The notes under the pieces are model-generated. The model saw only the letters and a list, made by a program, of their open reading frames with translations. It was not told the DNA's origin and searched no databases. Positions 44,101-51,386 of a stretch of 64,000 nucleotides of DNA are shown one piece after another (the stretch's first letter is position 1; each line of letters opens with the position of its first letter). Source of the DNA: JACKIC01 sp964543795 (lineage in GTDB: Bacteria > Planctomycetota > UBA1135 > UBA2386). The position numbers and the translations under genes are program-made. The stretch lies in assembly GCA_964543795.1 (NCBI GenBank), contig CAZIZN010000009.1, forward strand, positions 124,001 to 188,000. Direction: 5' to 3'.

Positions 44101-44839
44101 GAATCACGACTCGTTCGAGATCCTCGACCGTCTTGACGAAGCCGATACCGCGGATGAAGAACTCGATGCCGGCGTTCTCTACGACCTTGGCACCGACGTC
44201 GATGTTGCTCTTCCGGACGGCCTCGTAGACATCCATCAGCGTGACGCGATGGGCACGCATCCGATCAGGATGCAGGTCGATCTGGTACTGCTTGACGAAG
44301 CCGCCGATGCTCGCGACCTCACTGACGCCCTCGACCGCCTGCAGCTGGTAGCGCACGAACCAGTCCTGGACCGAGCGCAGCTCGGCGAGATCGAACCCTT
44401 CGCCTTCGATCGTGTACCAGTAGACCTGGCCGAGCGCGGTCGCGTCGGGGCCGAGCACGGGCACGACCCCCATCGGCAGCCGCTGCTGTGCCACGTTCAT
44501 GCGTTCGAGCACGCGCGAACGAGCCCAGTAGTAGTCGACCTCGTCCTTGAAGATGACGAAGACCATCGCGAAGCCGAACCCGGACATCGAACGGATCGCC
44601 TTCACGCCGGGCGTGCCGGTCAGGCTCGTCGTCAGCGGATAGGTGACCTGATCGTCGACGTCCTGGGGGCTGCGGCCGGCCCAGTCGGCGTAGACGATCA
44701 CCTGCTTCTCGCCGATGTCCGGGATCGCATCGACCGGCGTGTTGCGGATCGCCCACAGGCCGGCCGCGACGAGCCCGGCCATCGCCAGGACCATCAGGAA
44801 GGCGTTGGCTAGGCACCAGCGAATGACGGCGTTGACCAT
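41153..44839 (-). CDS. cusA: HME-RND efflux pump permease, CusA-like, enlarged
   Basis: 1228 aa against about 1040-1060 for usual CusA/CzcA. N-terminus PVDAIPDIGEKQVIVYADWAG and YPLTTSLTGTPGVK are family features; TM4 is GDVADMGIIMAEN (about 406-418). Extra sequence lies at about 505-570 (two added hydrophobic helices) and 620-705 (charged loop before GREFIPSLDEGSFLYMP). Cu+/Ag+ efflux is inferred from the neighbours and from LMESVEGRERYP, RLVMLQTGFRAMMGVKVFG. First in line of OMF1-CusB1-CusA1 with 15-nt spacing. Symbol by resemblance. Confidence 0.85.
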   Translation of the reverse strand: MVNAVIRWCLANAFLMVLAMAGLVAAGLWAIRNTPVDAIPDIGEKQVIVYADWAGRSPQDVDDQVTYPLTTSLTGTPGVKAIRSMSGFGFAMVFVIFKDEVDYYWARSRVLERMNVAQQRLPMGVVPVLGPDATALGQVYWYTIEGEGFDLAELRSVQDWFVRYQLQAVEGVSEVASIGGFVKQYQIDLHPDRMRAHRVTLMDVYEAVRKSNIDVGAKVVENAGIEFFIRGIGFVKTVEDLERVVIREEGGTPVLLRSVATVQLGPDFRRGSLDKAGVETVGGVVLMRYGENPREVLARVKAKLAQLVAGLPTKKLADGRESKISIIPFYDRTTIVDETIDTLKEALFEELLLASLVILFFLMHLRTTVTVLPTLPLAIASSFLLMYAFGIDSNIMSLAGLAIAIGDVADMGIIMAENIYRRMAAATAEEKATKGHLGLVYEGATEVAGAIVTAVTNTIVSFIPVFFLTDQEGKLFRPLAFTKTFAIGASVVLAITVVPFVCYLLFRPVQWGRRITLGVAAAIGLLAMVATHMAFQWGLDVGHGSGWLIASAVGLGMALCVVRMTRERFLPLEANPVSRAVARVYAPTLHWVLGHKKLFLAAPALVLFAGFSVWLGIGQTLYPVEVIANVFASKPASPELKRLMHLPEDVAATRPLLELDQLRWQRVRDRDGSESSRLLWRRQDPTDRDAETAAGLSVVQETRILPGLGREFIPSLDEGSFLYMPSLLPQGSLSRAVEVNSKQDLAIATVPEVESVVGKIGRAESALDPAPIGMMESIVVLKPEEQWRMLPVERFFRGWPDWLKAPLAWAWPEQRRITKGEILTELQERTAIPGVLPTWLQPIQTRLVMLQTGFRAMMGVKVFGSDLKEIERIGLQIERLLREVPGATDVVADRIVGKPYIQIAIDRDRIARYGVNIRDVQDTVEMSLGGMNLMESVEGRERYPIRVRLARDFREDISAIERVNVPAANGAQVPLAQLATIETVLGPQEIKGERGLLVGYVTMNTRDRDEVSVVQDAEVLLQQAVKDGRLQLPAGYYWEWSGQFENQVRATARMRILVPITLGIMFVMLYLGFRRWWIAPVIFFGVLVSASGGFLMLGLWGVNLSVAVWVGFLVLFGVVDDDGVVIATYLEDVFQEKRFTSVQQIRDAVLEAGLKRIRPCLMTTATTVFGLMPIFWSTGRGSDVMQPMAIPIMGGMAVSLITLFIVPCFFCAIEEWKWRRTQVSARAV

Positions 44840-44854
44840 GTCTCGCTCCCTGGC

Positions 44855-46330
44855 TCAGCGTTTGTGACCAGAGTGCTCGTCCTGCGTTGCAGGTGCGGGC
44901 TGCTTTGGCGGGTTGGTCGGCCGGTCCCCACCATGCTGGTGGCCCATGCTCGCGTGCAGGCCGCCGGGATAGAGCAGGCTCGGCTGTCCCTGCAGTTGAA
45001 ACTGGCTGTCGATGAAGAAGTTGCCGCGCACGACGACGCGCTCTCCCTCGTCGAGCCCCTTGCTGACCGAGCAGTAGGTCCCTGAGCGAGGTCCGATCAC
45101 GATTTCGCGCGGCTCGAACAACCCCGCCGCCTTCTCGACGTAGACGAGCTTGCGGGTGCCGCTGTCGAGGACTGCTGTCACGGGAATCGCGAGGCCGGGA
45201 GCAGCAGGTGTCGCGCCCGACGGCGCGCCCGGAACAGTTTCGAGGGGCATCTCGCAGATCGGGCATGGCCCTCTTGCGTCGCGAACGACCTGAGGGTGCA
45301 TCGGGCACGAGTACTTGCCTTCGAGCCCGGTCGGCCTGGCTTCGCCGGCGGGGCCGAGGGCGGCGTGCACCACTACCGACACGAACATCCCCGGCTTCAG
45401 TTTCTGGTCCGAGTTCACGACGTGCACGGGCACGCGGATCGTGCGCGTGAGATCGTTCACGATCGGCTGCACGAAGGTCACCATGCCTTCGAACGTCGCC
45501 CCAGGAACTGCTTCGGCAATGATCGACACCTTCTGGCCGAAGCGGATCCACGGTAGGTCGTACTCGTAGACGTCGACGTAGACCCAGACCGACTCCAGGT
45601 TGGCAATACGGAACAGCGGTTCGCCAGCCTTGAACGCAGCCTTGTCGACGACGAGCTTCTCGATCACCGTGCCATCGATGGGTGAATACAGCGTGATGCG
45701 CTCGGTGATCTGGCGCTTCTCGACCAGATTGGCCACCTGCGCTTCCGTGAGGCCGAGCAACCTCAGCTTCGTCTTCGCGGTCTCCACCAGCGGACCGCTT
45801 CGCTCGTCCTGCGATGCGATCAACAACTCCTGCTGCGCAACAAGCAGTTCGGGACTGTAGACCTCGGCGAGGTGGTCGCCCTTGTTGATGGCCACGCCAG
45901 TGAAGTTCACGAACAGACGTTCTGCGTAGCCGTCCACGCGCGGCGTGATGGTCGCGAGCGAAGACTCGTTGAACTCCACCTTGCCTACGGTGCGCAGTTC
46001 GCGCGACAGCTCACGCCGTTCGACCGGCGCGGTGTCGACGCTCGCCATGGCCACGGCGTGTTCCGACAGTTGCAGGAGTGGCGCGCCGCCCGCCGCTCCC
46101 TGCTCGCCGCCGGCCGGGATCAGGGGCATCGCACAGATCGGGCACTTGCCGGGCCGATCCAACCGCACCTGCGGGTGCATCGAGCACGTCCACACCTGCT
46201 GCGACGTTGCGGCCGGCCCATTACGGCTTTCGGCGGCAGCTTTCGGGTACCTGCCATGCAACGAGTAGCCGATTGCCACGCCGAGCGCGATCAGAGCAGC
46301 AGCCAACACGACTTGTAGTGAACGCTTCAT
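44855..46330 (-). CDS. cusB: RND periplasmic adaptor, CusB-like, with two metal-binding modules
   Basis: 491 aa. Membrane anchor (about 5-22), heavy-metal-binding module TCSMHPQV...CPICAMPL (46-70), lipoyl and hairpin region (about 120-210), beta-barrel (about 210-320), then a second module SCPMHPQV...CPICEMPL (339-363) inserted in the proximal domain. The C-terminal tail is His-rich (HASMGHQHGG, DEHSGHKR). CusB adaptors collect periplasmic Cu+/Ag+ and pass it to CusA. The start overlaps the OMF1 stop (ATGA). Confidence 0.9.
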   Translation of the reverse strand: MKRSLQVVLAAALIALGVAIGYSLHGRYPKAAAESRNGPAATSQQVWTCSMHPQVRLDRPGKCPICAMPLIPAGGEQGAAGGAPLLQLSEHAVAMASVDTAPVERRELSRELRTVGKVEFNESSLATITPRVDGYAERLFVNFTGVAINKGDHLAEVYSPELLVAQQELLIASQDERSGPLVETAKTKLRLLGLTEAQVANLVEKRQITERITLYSPIDGTVIEKLVVDKAAFKAGEPLFRIANLESVWVYVDVYEYDLPWIRFGQKVSIIAEAVPGATFEGMVTFVQPIVNDLTRTIRVPVHVVNSDQKLKPGMFVSVVVHAALGPAGEARPTGLEGKYSCPMHPQVVRDARGPCPICEMPLETVPGAPSGATPAAPGLAIPVTAVLDSGTRKLVYVEKAAGLFEPREIVIGPRSGTYCSVSKGLDEGERVVVRGNFFIDSQFQLQGQPSLLYPGGLHASMGHQHGGDRPTNPPKQPAPATQDEHSGHKR

Positions 46331-47682
46331 CGTTCCGTCTCCTTGGGGTCGAGCACGGGGGCTCCCTCCGGGGGAAGTCCCACGATCGCCAACGAAACCG
46401 AGGCCAGGGCAAGCTCGCGCCGCGTGCGTGCGTCGACGAGCGACAGCTCGAACATCAGCAGCTGGCGCTGCGCATCGATTACATCGAGAAACCCGGCGCG
46501 ACCGGTCGAGTAGGCGGGTCGCGCCGCCTCCAGGGACTGTCGAGCTTTGGGGATCAGACGCTGGGCCAGCAGTTCGATCTCCCTGCGGCTCTCGCGATAC
46601 ATGAACAGCATCACTGCCAGTTCTGCCGCAACGGTGACCTGTTCGGCCGAGAGACGCGCGGCCGCAGCGAGCTTCTGCGCCTGCGCCCCCGCGATCTCCG
46701 CCGCGATCTTGTCGCGCCAGATCGGCAACGTGGCACTCGCGGATGGCCGCAGCATCACGGGACTTGCCTTCACGTCGGCTTCGAGCCCGAGCGAGAAGTC
46801 TGGTACGCCCGACTTCTCCGCGAGCCGCAACATGGCTTCGGCGGCGCGAACGTCGGCCTCCATCTGACGAAGTGCGGGGTTGCGGGCTAGGGCTGTCTGC
46901 AGCAGCACGTCCGCGGACTCCGCCTCGGGCGACGACTCGAACGTGGCAGGAATCGGCGGATCGGCGTCCCCTGGGCCAAGGCCGAGAGCGGCCTTCAGCT
47001 CGGCGAGCAACGGCACTCGCGAATCCTCCAGGTTTTCGATCTGCGTCCGGACCTGCTCCTGCTCGATCTGGGCACGCAGGACGTCCTGAAGAGTCACTCG
47101 GCCGGCTGCGTTCTGGCTACGGGCAAGTAGCTCCAAGTCGCCAAGCAGTGCAAGCGTGGCCCGTTGCACTCGCAGATTCTCATCGAGGAAGTGGATCCGG
47201 TAGTACGCGGTCTTGACCGCAACCGCGACGCGCAGGATCGCCTTTTCGAAGCTGAAGTAGCTTGCCCGGCTTTCCTGTGCCGCGGCCGCCCCTGCAGCGG
47301 CCAGCTTGCCTGGGCCAGGAAGGTCCACCATCAGGCCCGGCATCAGCGCCTCGATCATGCGCGTCACGTCTGCCTCGAACGTGAGCCTCGGATCCGGCAG
47401 GGAGCGGGTCACCGTGATCCGCTCGACTGCTGCTGCCCAACCGTAGTACGCCGCCTCGATGCTCGGATGCTTGAACACCGCAAAGCGCAAGTAGTCACTG
47501 AGCGGTGACGCCGTCGTGAGTGCGGGCACGCTGGGCGCGGCATCACCTGGCCGATAGCCAGAGCGAACCCGCGCCAGGTCTTCGCGTGCTCGCTGCTCGC
47601 CCTCTGCCGGGGTGCCGACGCAACTCCCGAGAGCCAGCAGCATGCACGCAGCAGACCGAGCGATTGTCGACGTGGCGTTCAT
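46327..47682 (-). CDS. cusC: TolC-family outer membrane channel lipoprotein (CusC-like)
   Basis: 451 aa from ATG 47682. Signal with lipobox LGSC (C at about 21) and two coiled hairpin domains with repeated features: YYGWAAAVERITVTRSLPDPRL, AAGRVTLQDVLRAQIEQEQV and the repeat pair TGRAGFLDVIDAQRQLL. OMF proteins form the exit duct for an RND pump. The gene starts the OMF1-CusB1-CusA1 run. Confidence 0.87.
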   Translation of the reverse strand: MNATSTIARSAACMLLALGSCVGTPAEGEQRAREDLARVRSGYRPGDAAPSVPALTTASPLSDYLRFAVFKHPSIEAAYYGWAAAVERITVTRSLPDPRLTFEADVTRMIEALMPGLMVDLPGPGKLAAAGAAAAQESRASYFSFEKAILRVAVAVKTAYYRIHFLDENLRVQRATLALLGDLELLARSQNAAGRVTLQDVLRAQIEQEQVRTQIENLEDSRVPLLAELKAALGLGPGDADPPIPATFESSPEAESADVLLQTALARNPALRQMEADVRAAEAMLRLAEKSGVPDFSLGLEADVKASPVMLRPSASATLPIWRDKIAAEIAGAQAQKLAAAARLSAEQVTVAAELAVMLFMYRESRREIELLAQRLIPKARQSLEAARPAYSTGRAGFLDVIDAQRQLLMFELSLVDARTRRELALASVSLAIVGLPPEGAPVLDPKETER

Positions 47683-47732
47683 GGTTGATCGGTTGTGGCC
47701 GCCTGACGGCAGGCGGCGTTCTTGGGCCTTCG

Positions 47733-47837
47733 TTAGTGGCACCCGGTGCCGTGGCATGCGGCGCACACGGCCAGAAGGAGGGCAGACAGAAGGGCGCTGG
47801 GGCGAAACACGGCCAGTCGAGTCAGGATCGTTTTCAT
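47733..47837 (-). CDS. Tiny lipoprotein-like peptide ending CHGTGCH
   Basis: 34 aa: basic start, hydrophobic core of about 15 residues and the C-terminus AVCAACHGTGCH. Its ATG overlaps the methyltransferase stop (ATGA), so it is translated by coupling, 50 nt before cusC. The cysteine could be lipidated (AACH) leaving an exposed His/Cys pair for metal. A related peptide is at 48912-49049. Confidence 0.6.
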   Translation of the reverse strand: MKTILTRLAVFRPSALLSALLLAVCAACHGTGCH

Positions 47838-48538
47838 CGTAGGTCTCCGTTCGGATTGGGACCGCCTCCCGCGGCCGAATTGGTCGCGGTGAACACGGTC
47901 AGGGTTCCACAGCACGTACTGAAGTGAGCAACGGCCGCGACGTTCGCGAAGCCAGCCCTGGCAATCGTGAGTGCAAGCTGTCCAGCCGCGTGCACACGGG
48001 TGTTGGCCCAGCCGTCCAGAAGGCGGACCAAGAGGAATGCGGCGTGCATCAGTGGTCCGCGCGGCTGATCCCAGTCGGCGACCACAAGCGTGCCACCGGG
48101 TCGCAGGACGCGGCGCATCTCGACAAGCGCCCCGGCCTTCGCGGTGTCATCCAGATGGTGGAGCAGAAGGCTCGTCACGACGCAGTCGAACTGGTTGCGT
48201 TCGAAGGGTAGGCGCTGGGCCATGGCCTCCATCCAGGTGACGAGGGTATTCGCGGACAGGCTCTTGCGGCGCGCGATCGCGAGGATCCGAGGATCCCCAT
48301 CGGTACCGACTACGGTCGCGTCGGGTTGCGATCGCTTCAGCATCATCGCCAGCGTGCCGGTGCCTGCCCCGACATCGAGCGCGCTGGCCCCAGGCCCCAG
48401 GCGCGCATGGGCAACGATCGCCGCCTTGACCGTCCGCTCCCGTGTCGTTGGCCCGATCACCCTATCGTAGAGCCAAGTCAGACACCGGAACCTCAAGGCC
48501 GGCACGAATGCAGATGCTCGTTCGACTTGGTCGCTCAT
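47834..48538 (-). CDS. Class I SAM-dependent methyltransferase
   Basis: 234 aa from ATG 48538. SAM motif I ALDVGAGTGTLAMML (about 53-67), motif II VVGTDGDPRILAIAR, motif III-like FDCVVTSLLLHHLDD and motif ALVEMRRVLRPGGTLVVADWDQ. No ArsM cysteines. Substrate unknown; the family includes lipid/quinone methylases. Its tail encodes STCCGTL and its stop overlaps the tiny peptide start, so it belongs to the metal cluster transcript. Confidence 0.85.
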   Translation of the reverse strand: MSDQVERASAFVPALRFRCLTWLYDRVIGPTTRERTVKAAIVAHARLGPGASALDVGAGTGTLAMMLKRSQPDATVVGTDGDPRILAIARRKSLSANTLVTWMEAMAQRLPFERNQFDCVVTSLLLHHLDDTAKAGALVEMRRVLRPGGTLVVADWDQPRGPLMHAAFLLVRLLDGWANTRVHAAGQLALTIARAGFANVAAVAHFSTCCGTLTVFTATNSAAGGGPNPNGDLR

Positions 48539-48616
48539 AAGAGTTGTGGCGGGCCGCACCCAGTCACGGGATGCAGCCGGCCATTGCTTGTCGCTTGGAT
48601 TCGATCGACGCATCCG

Positions 48617-48838
48617 CTATCGATGGTGTCGGCGACCGGAGTGACGGAACGCCGAGTAGCGCGTCACGGGGTAGTAGTGACCGTGGCGCGAAGCGGGCGC
48701 GTAGCCATGTGCGCCGTGGGAGACGCGGTGGTGAGTGGTCAAGCTCACGAATCCCCTGCCGCCGCACTGCGCGACGGCTGCGCTCGACATGACACCGAGC
48801 GCGAGGAAAAGGCCGAGGATCAACATTACGTTCTTCAT
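48617..48838 (-). CDS. Small secreted His-rich peptide
   Basis: 73 aa from ATG 48838 (AAGG 7 nt upstream; ATG 48841 also possible). A signal peptide (MKNVMLILGLFLALGVMSSAAVA) followed by about 50 residues with ten histidines, including TTHHRVSHGAHG, SRHGHYYP and GRRHHR, plus one cysteine. Candidate periplasmic metal buffer in the copper cluster. Confidence 0.6.
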   Translation of the reverse strand: MKNVMLILGLFLALGVMSSAAVAQCGGRGFVSLTTHHRVSHGAHGYAPASRHGHYYPVTRYSAFRHSGRRHHR

Positions 48839-48911
48839 CATTGCACCTTGGAGTTGGTAGGAACGTGAGTGCGCCGCGCGCAGGTCGATGTCGCGCGGCG
48901 CGTTGCCTCCG

Positions 48912-49049
48912 TCAGTGGTGACCCCCGCCGGTACCGGTGCCGTGGCACGCCACGAGCAGGAAGCACACCGCAAGCAGCAGGCAAAGCACAGTCAGGCGCG
49001 AGGGCAGGAAGGACGTTCGTGTCGCGGATTGCATTGGAACCTCACTCAT
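48912..49049 (-). CDS. Tiny lipoprotein-like peptide ending CHGTGTGGGHH
   Basis: 45 aa from ATG 49049 (GAGG 6 nt upstream; a second ATG 15 nt in also follows GAGGTTCC). A hydrophobic helix with LLLAVCFLLVAC (lipobox VAC) and the tail HGTGTGGGHH. It shares ACHGTG with the 34-aa peptide at 47733-47837, so the two form a small family in this island. Confidence 0.55.
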   Translation of the reverse strand: MSEVPMQSATRTSFLPSRLTVLCLLLAVCFLLVACHGTGTGGGHH

Positions 49050-49224
49050 CGGGAACCTCCTCGAACGCGGGGCTACGCGCCAAACGTCGCAAGGAGGAGA
49101 AGTAGGGGACTGGAGGGAATTTCGGGGTGGCCATCGCGAGGCGACTGAACCGCACTTCGTTGACTCAGTGGGCCATTGGGATTGGCGGCAAGCCGGCCCC
49201 CGAGCTGGGACACGGCCTTTTGGC

Positions 49225-49962
49225 TCACTTCTTCTCCTTCGGCTGGTCCGTCTTGCCCTCGCCGGCCTTCGCCTCGGCGGCCTTCTTGCGAGCAGCGTCA
49301 ACCAGCTCGACGAACTTCGCAGGAGTCTTCTCGACCTCGTCCGTGCAATCCTTGCAGCACACGCGCACGAGACGGCCTCCGACCACGAGGTCAATGGGGT
49401 CACCCATGTCGCCACCGTACTTCTCATCGCTGACTGGGCACTGCGTCAGGACGTAGTCCTGACCCTGCGCGGTCACGACAGCGGCATCGAGGGCCTTCAG
49501 GAACTTGGCCGGCTCCTTGACGAACTCGGCCTTCTCCTTCTCGTCGGCGACGCGGACCAAGCGGTTGCCGTGGACGAACTCGTGCGCCTTCTCCGGCAGC
49601 TTCTTGCCCGAGACCACCGAGGTGGTCAGCGGGTACAGCGGCCCCTGGTCCGCGATGATCTTCGCGTCGACGGCCGTCAGGCTCGCGGCCAAGTCCTTCT
49701 CGAACTTCTTGATGCATCCGCCACAGCAGTAGCGGACCTCGCGCCCGTCGTAGAGCTTGACTACGGGGTCGCCCATGGATCCGAGCTTCTTGCCGGTGAT
49801 CGGGCAGGTGCTGAGCGAGTAGGCGTCGCCCACGCGGGCCACGACCTTGGCATCGTCCTGCTTCTTGCCGTGGTCGCCGTGGTCGTGCTGGGCCAAGGCG
49901 TTGGTGGCGAACAGGAACGCCGCGAGCAGCGGCAGGATCCAGAACAGTCGTTTCGTGGTCAT
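49225..49962 (-). CDS. Secreted protein with three YHS/TRASH-like metal-binding repeats
   Basis: 245 aa from ATG 49962. Signal to about residue 24, His-rich start (QHDHGDHG), then three ~60-residue repeats: 43-100 (CPITGKKL...YDGREVRYCCGGC), 104-160 (SVVSGKKL...HGNRLVRVADEKEKA, cysteines lost) and 164-222 (CPVSDEKYG...GGRLVRVCCKDC). The first and third keep C...CCxxC and the second is degenerate. The Lys/Glu tail is low-complexity. It probably scavenges Cu or other soft metals in the periplasm for the adjacent efflux genes. Confidence 0.75.
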   Translation of the reverse strand: MTTKRLFWILPLLAAFLFATNALAQHDHGDHGKKQDDAKVVARVGDAYSLSTCPITGKKLGSMGDPVVKLYDGREVRYCCGGCIKKFEKDLAASLTAVDAKIIADQGPLYPLTTSVVSGKKLPEKAHEFVHGNRLVRVADEKEKAEFVKEPAKFLKALDAAVVTAQGQDYVLTQCPVSDEKYGGDMGDPIDLVVGGRLVRVCCKDCTDEVEKTPAKFVELVDAARKKAAEAKAGEGKTDQPKEKK

Positions 49963-50078
49963 TTTCGTTTCCTCACGTGTCGCAGAACTGCCCCCGCAGC
50001 GCCGACAACGTGTCGGTCCGACGGGAGCAAGGTAGGTATGTGGAGCGCGAGGCGATGCCCCGCTCGGGCGCGAACTAG

Positions 50079-51386
50079 TCATGGTGCAACTCCTCCGAGC
50101 AGCTCCTGCAACCTCGCCCTCGCCAGCGAGTGGTCGCGCCGCAATCGAGCCAAGGCCGTCTCGGTCTCCAGAGCCATGGCGGTCGCGGCCACCCACTCGG
50201 TGAGCTTGCCGCCACCCGCAGTCCACGCGGCGCGCGCGACGTCTCCCATCTGCCGCAACCGTGGCAACAGGGACTCCGCCAGCACAGCGTGTTCCGCCTC
50301 CACCGCGGCGAGCATGGCTAGTTCGCGCACCGCCATGGCGGTCGCATCCGCGCCAGCCTGTCGACGCAGGGCGTCGGCCGCTCGCACGCGCGCCTCGCTC
50401 TCGCGCACCGCGCCTTCAATGGCCGTTCCACGCAACCAAGGCAGCGTCATGGCCGCACCGAGCGTCTGGCTCATGGTGCCCATCACCGTGGCACTCAGGG
50501 AGAACTCCGGCACACGCTCCCACTCGGCCATCGTGACCTCGGCCATAGCCGCAGCGTGTTCGCGTCGCTGCATCTCGACCTCGGCGTTGTTCGCCAACAC
50601 GGATTCGATCACGTCCCGCTCAACCGGTCGCAGGGAAGTCAGAGGCGGCAGCACCGGCTTCGGCACCGTGGCCTCGCCCCCGACACCGAGGAGCGCACGC
50701 AGTGCCGCCTCCTGGGCTGGCCGCTCGCCTGCGAGCTTCGCGCGCTCCGCTCGCACCCGATCGCGCGCCACTTCGGCAGCCAGAAGCTCGACCTGCATGG
50801 CAGAGCCGGCTCGCACCCGCGCCGCCACGGATGGCACCTGCACGGCAAGCAGCCGCTCCAGTCGGTCGAGCAGCGCCAACTCCTCGTCGCGCAAGGCCAA
50901 GGCGTAGTACGCGTCGCTGACTTGGGTCTGCAGCCGCAACCGCTCCCGAACGAACGCAGCACCAGCGACTCGCGCGTCGGCGAGGGCCGCTTCGCCCTGC
51001 GCTTCCAAGCGTCCAGGCCAGAGGATCATGGCCATGGTGTTGTTCATCAGCAGCAAGGCCGTGCGATCGAGCGCCGACCCGCCATCCAGGGTGTGCTCCA
51101 ACCCGACCATCGCGGTTGTTGCCTGCGTGCTGGCCTGGGGGACCTTCTCGAGTGCCGCTTCCCAGGTATGGAAGGCCGCCTCCAGTGCGCCGTTGGCCTG
51201 TTCGGCGTGCGCCAGGAACTCAGAAAGCGTTGCTCCTTGGGCCAGATCAGGAAGCTCTCGCTCCGCAAACGGCTTGTGGAATGCGACTCCGGCGGCAGCC
51301 ACTCGGTCGCGCTCCGCTTGCTCGCCTTCGGGCCGCATGACACACCCGGCCAAGGCCAGTGCCAACACCATGAGAACGACCTTCAT
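50079..51386 (-). CDS. TolC-family outer membrane channel lipoprotein, second copy
   Basis: 435 aa from ATG 51386. Lipobox LAGC (C at 15), then two TolC-type hairpin repeats: AFHTWEAALEKVPQASTQATT, VRERLRLQTQVSDAYYALALRDEEL, and AAMTLPWLRGTAIEGAVRESEARVRAADALRR. The stop of the RND gene overlaps this start (ATGA). Distant from the first OMF, so the two pump sets probably came from different duplications or sources. Confidence 0.85.
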   Translation of the reverse strand: MKVVLMVLALALAGCVMRPEGEQAERDRVAAAGVAFHKPFAERELPDLAQGATLSEFLAHAEQANGALEAAFHTWEAALEKVPQASTQATTAMVGLEHTLDGGSALDRTALLLMNNTMAMILWPGRLEAQGEAALADARVAGAAFVRERLRLQTQVSDAYYALALRDEELALLDRLERLLAVQVPSVAARVRAGSAMQVELLAAEVARDRVRAERAKLAGERPAQEAALRALLGVGGEATVPKPVLPPLTSLRPVERDVIESVLANNAEVEMQRREHAAAMAEVTMAEWERVPEFSLSATVMGTMSQTLGAAMTLPWLRGTAIEGAVRESEARVRAADALRRQAGADATAMAVRELAMLAAVEAEHAVLAESLLPRLRQMGDVARAAWTAGGGKLTEWVAATAMALETETALARLRRDHSLARARLQELLGGVAP

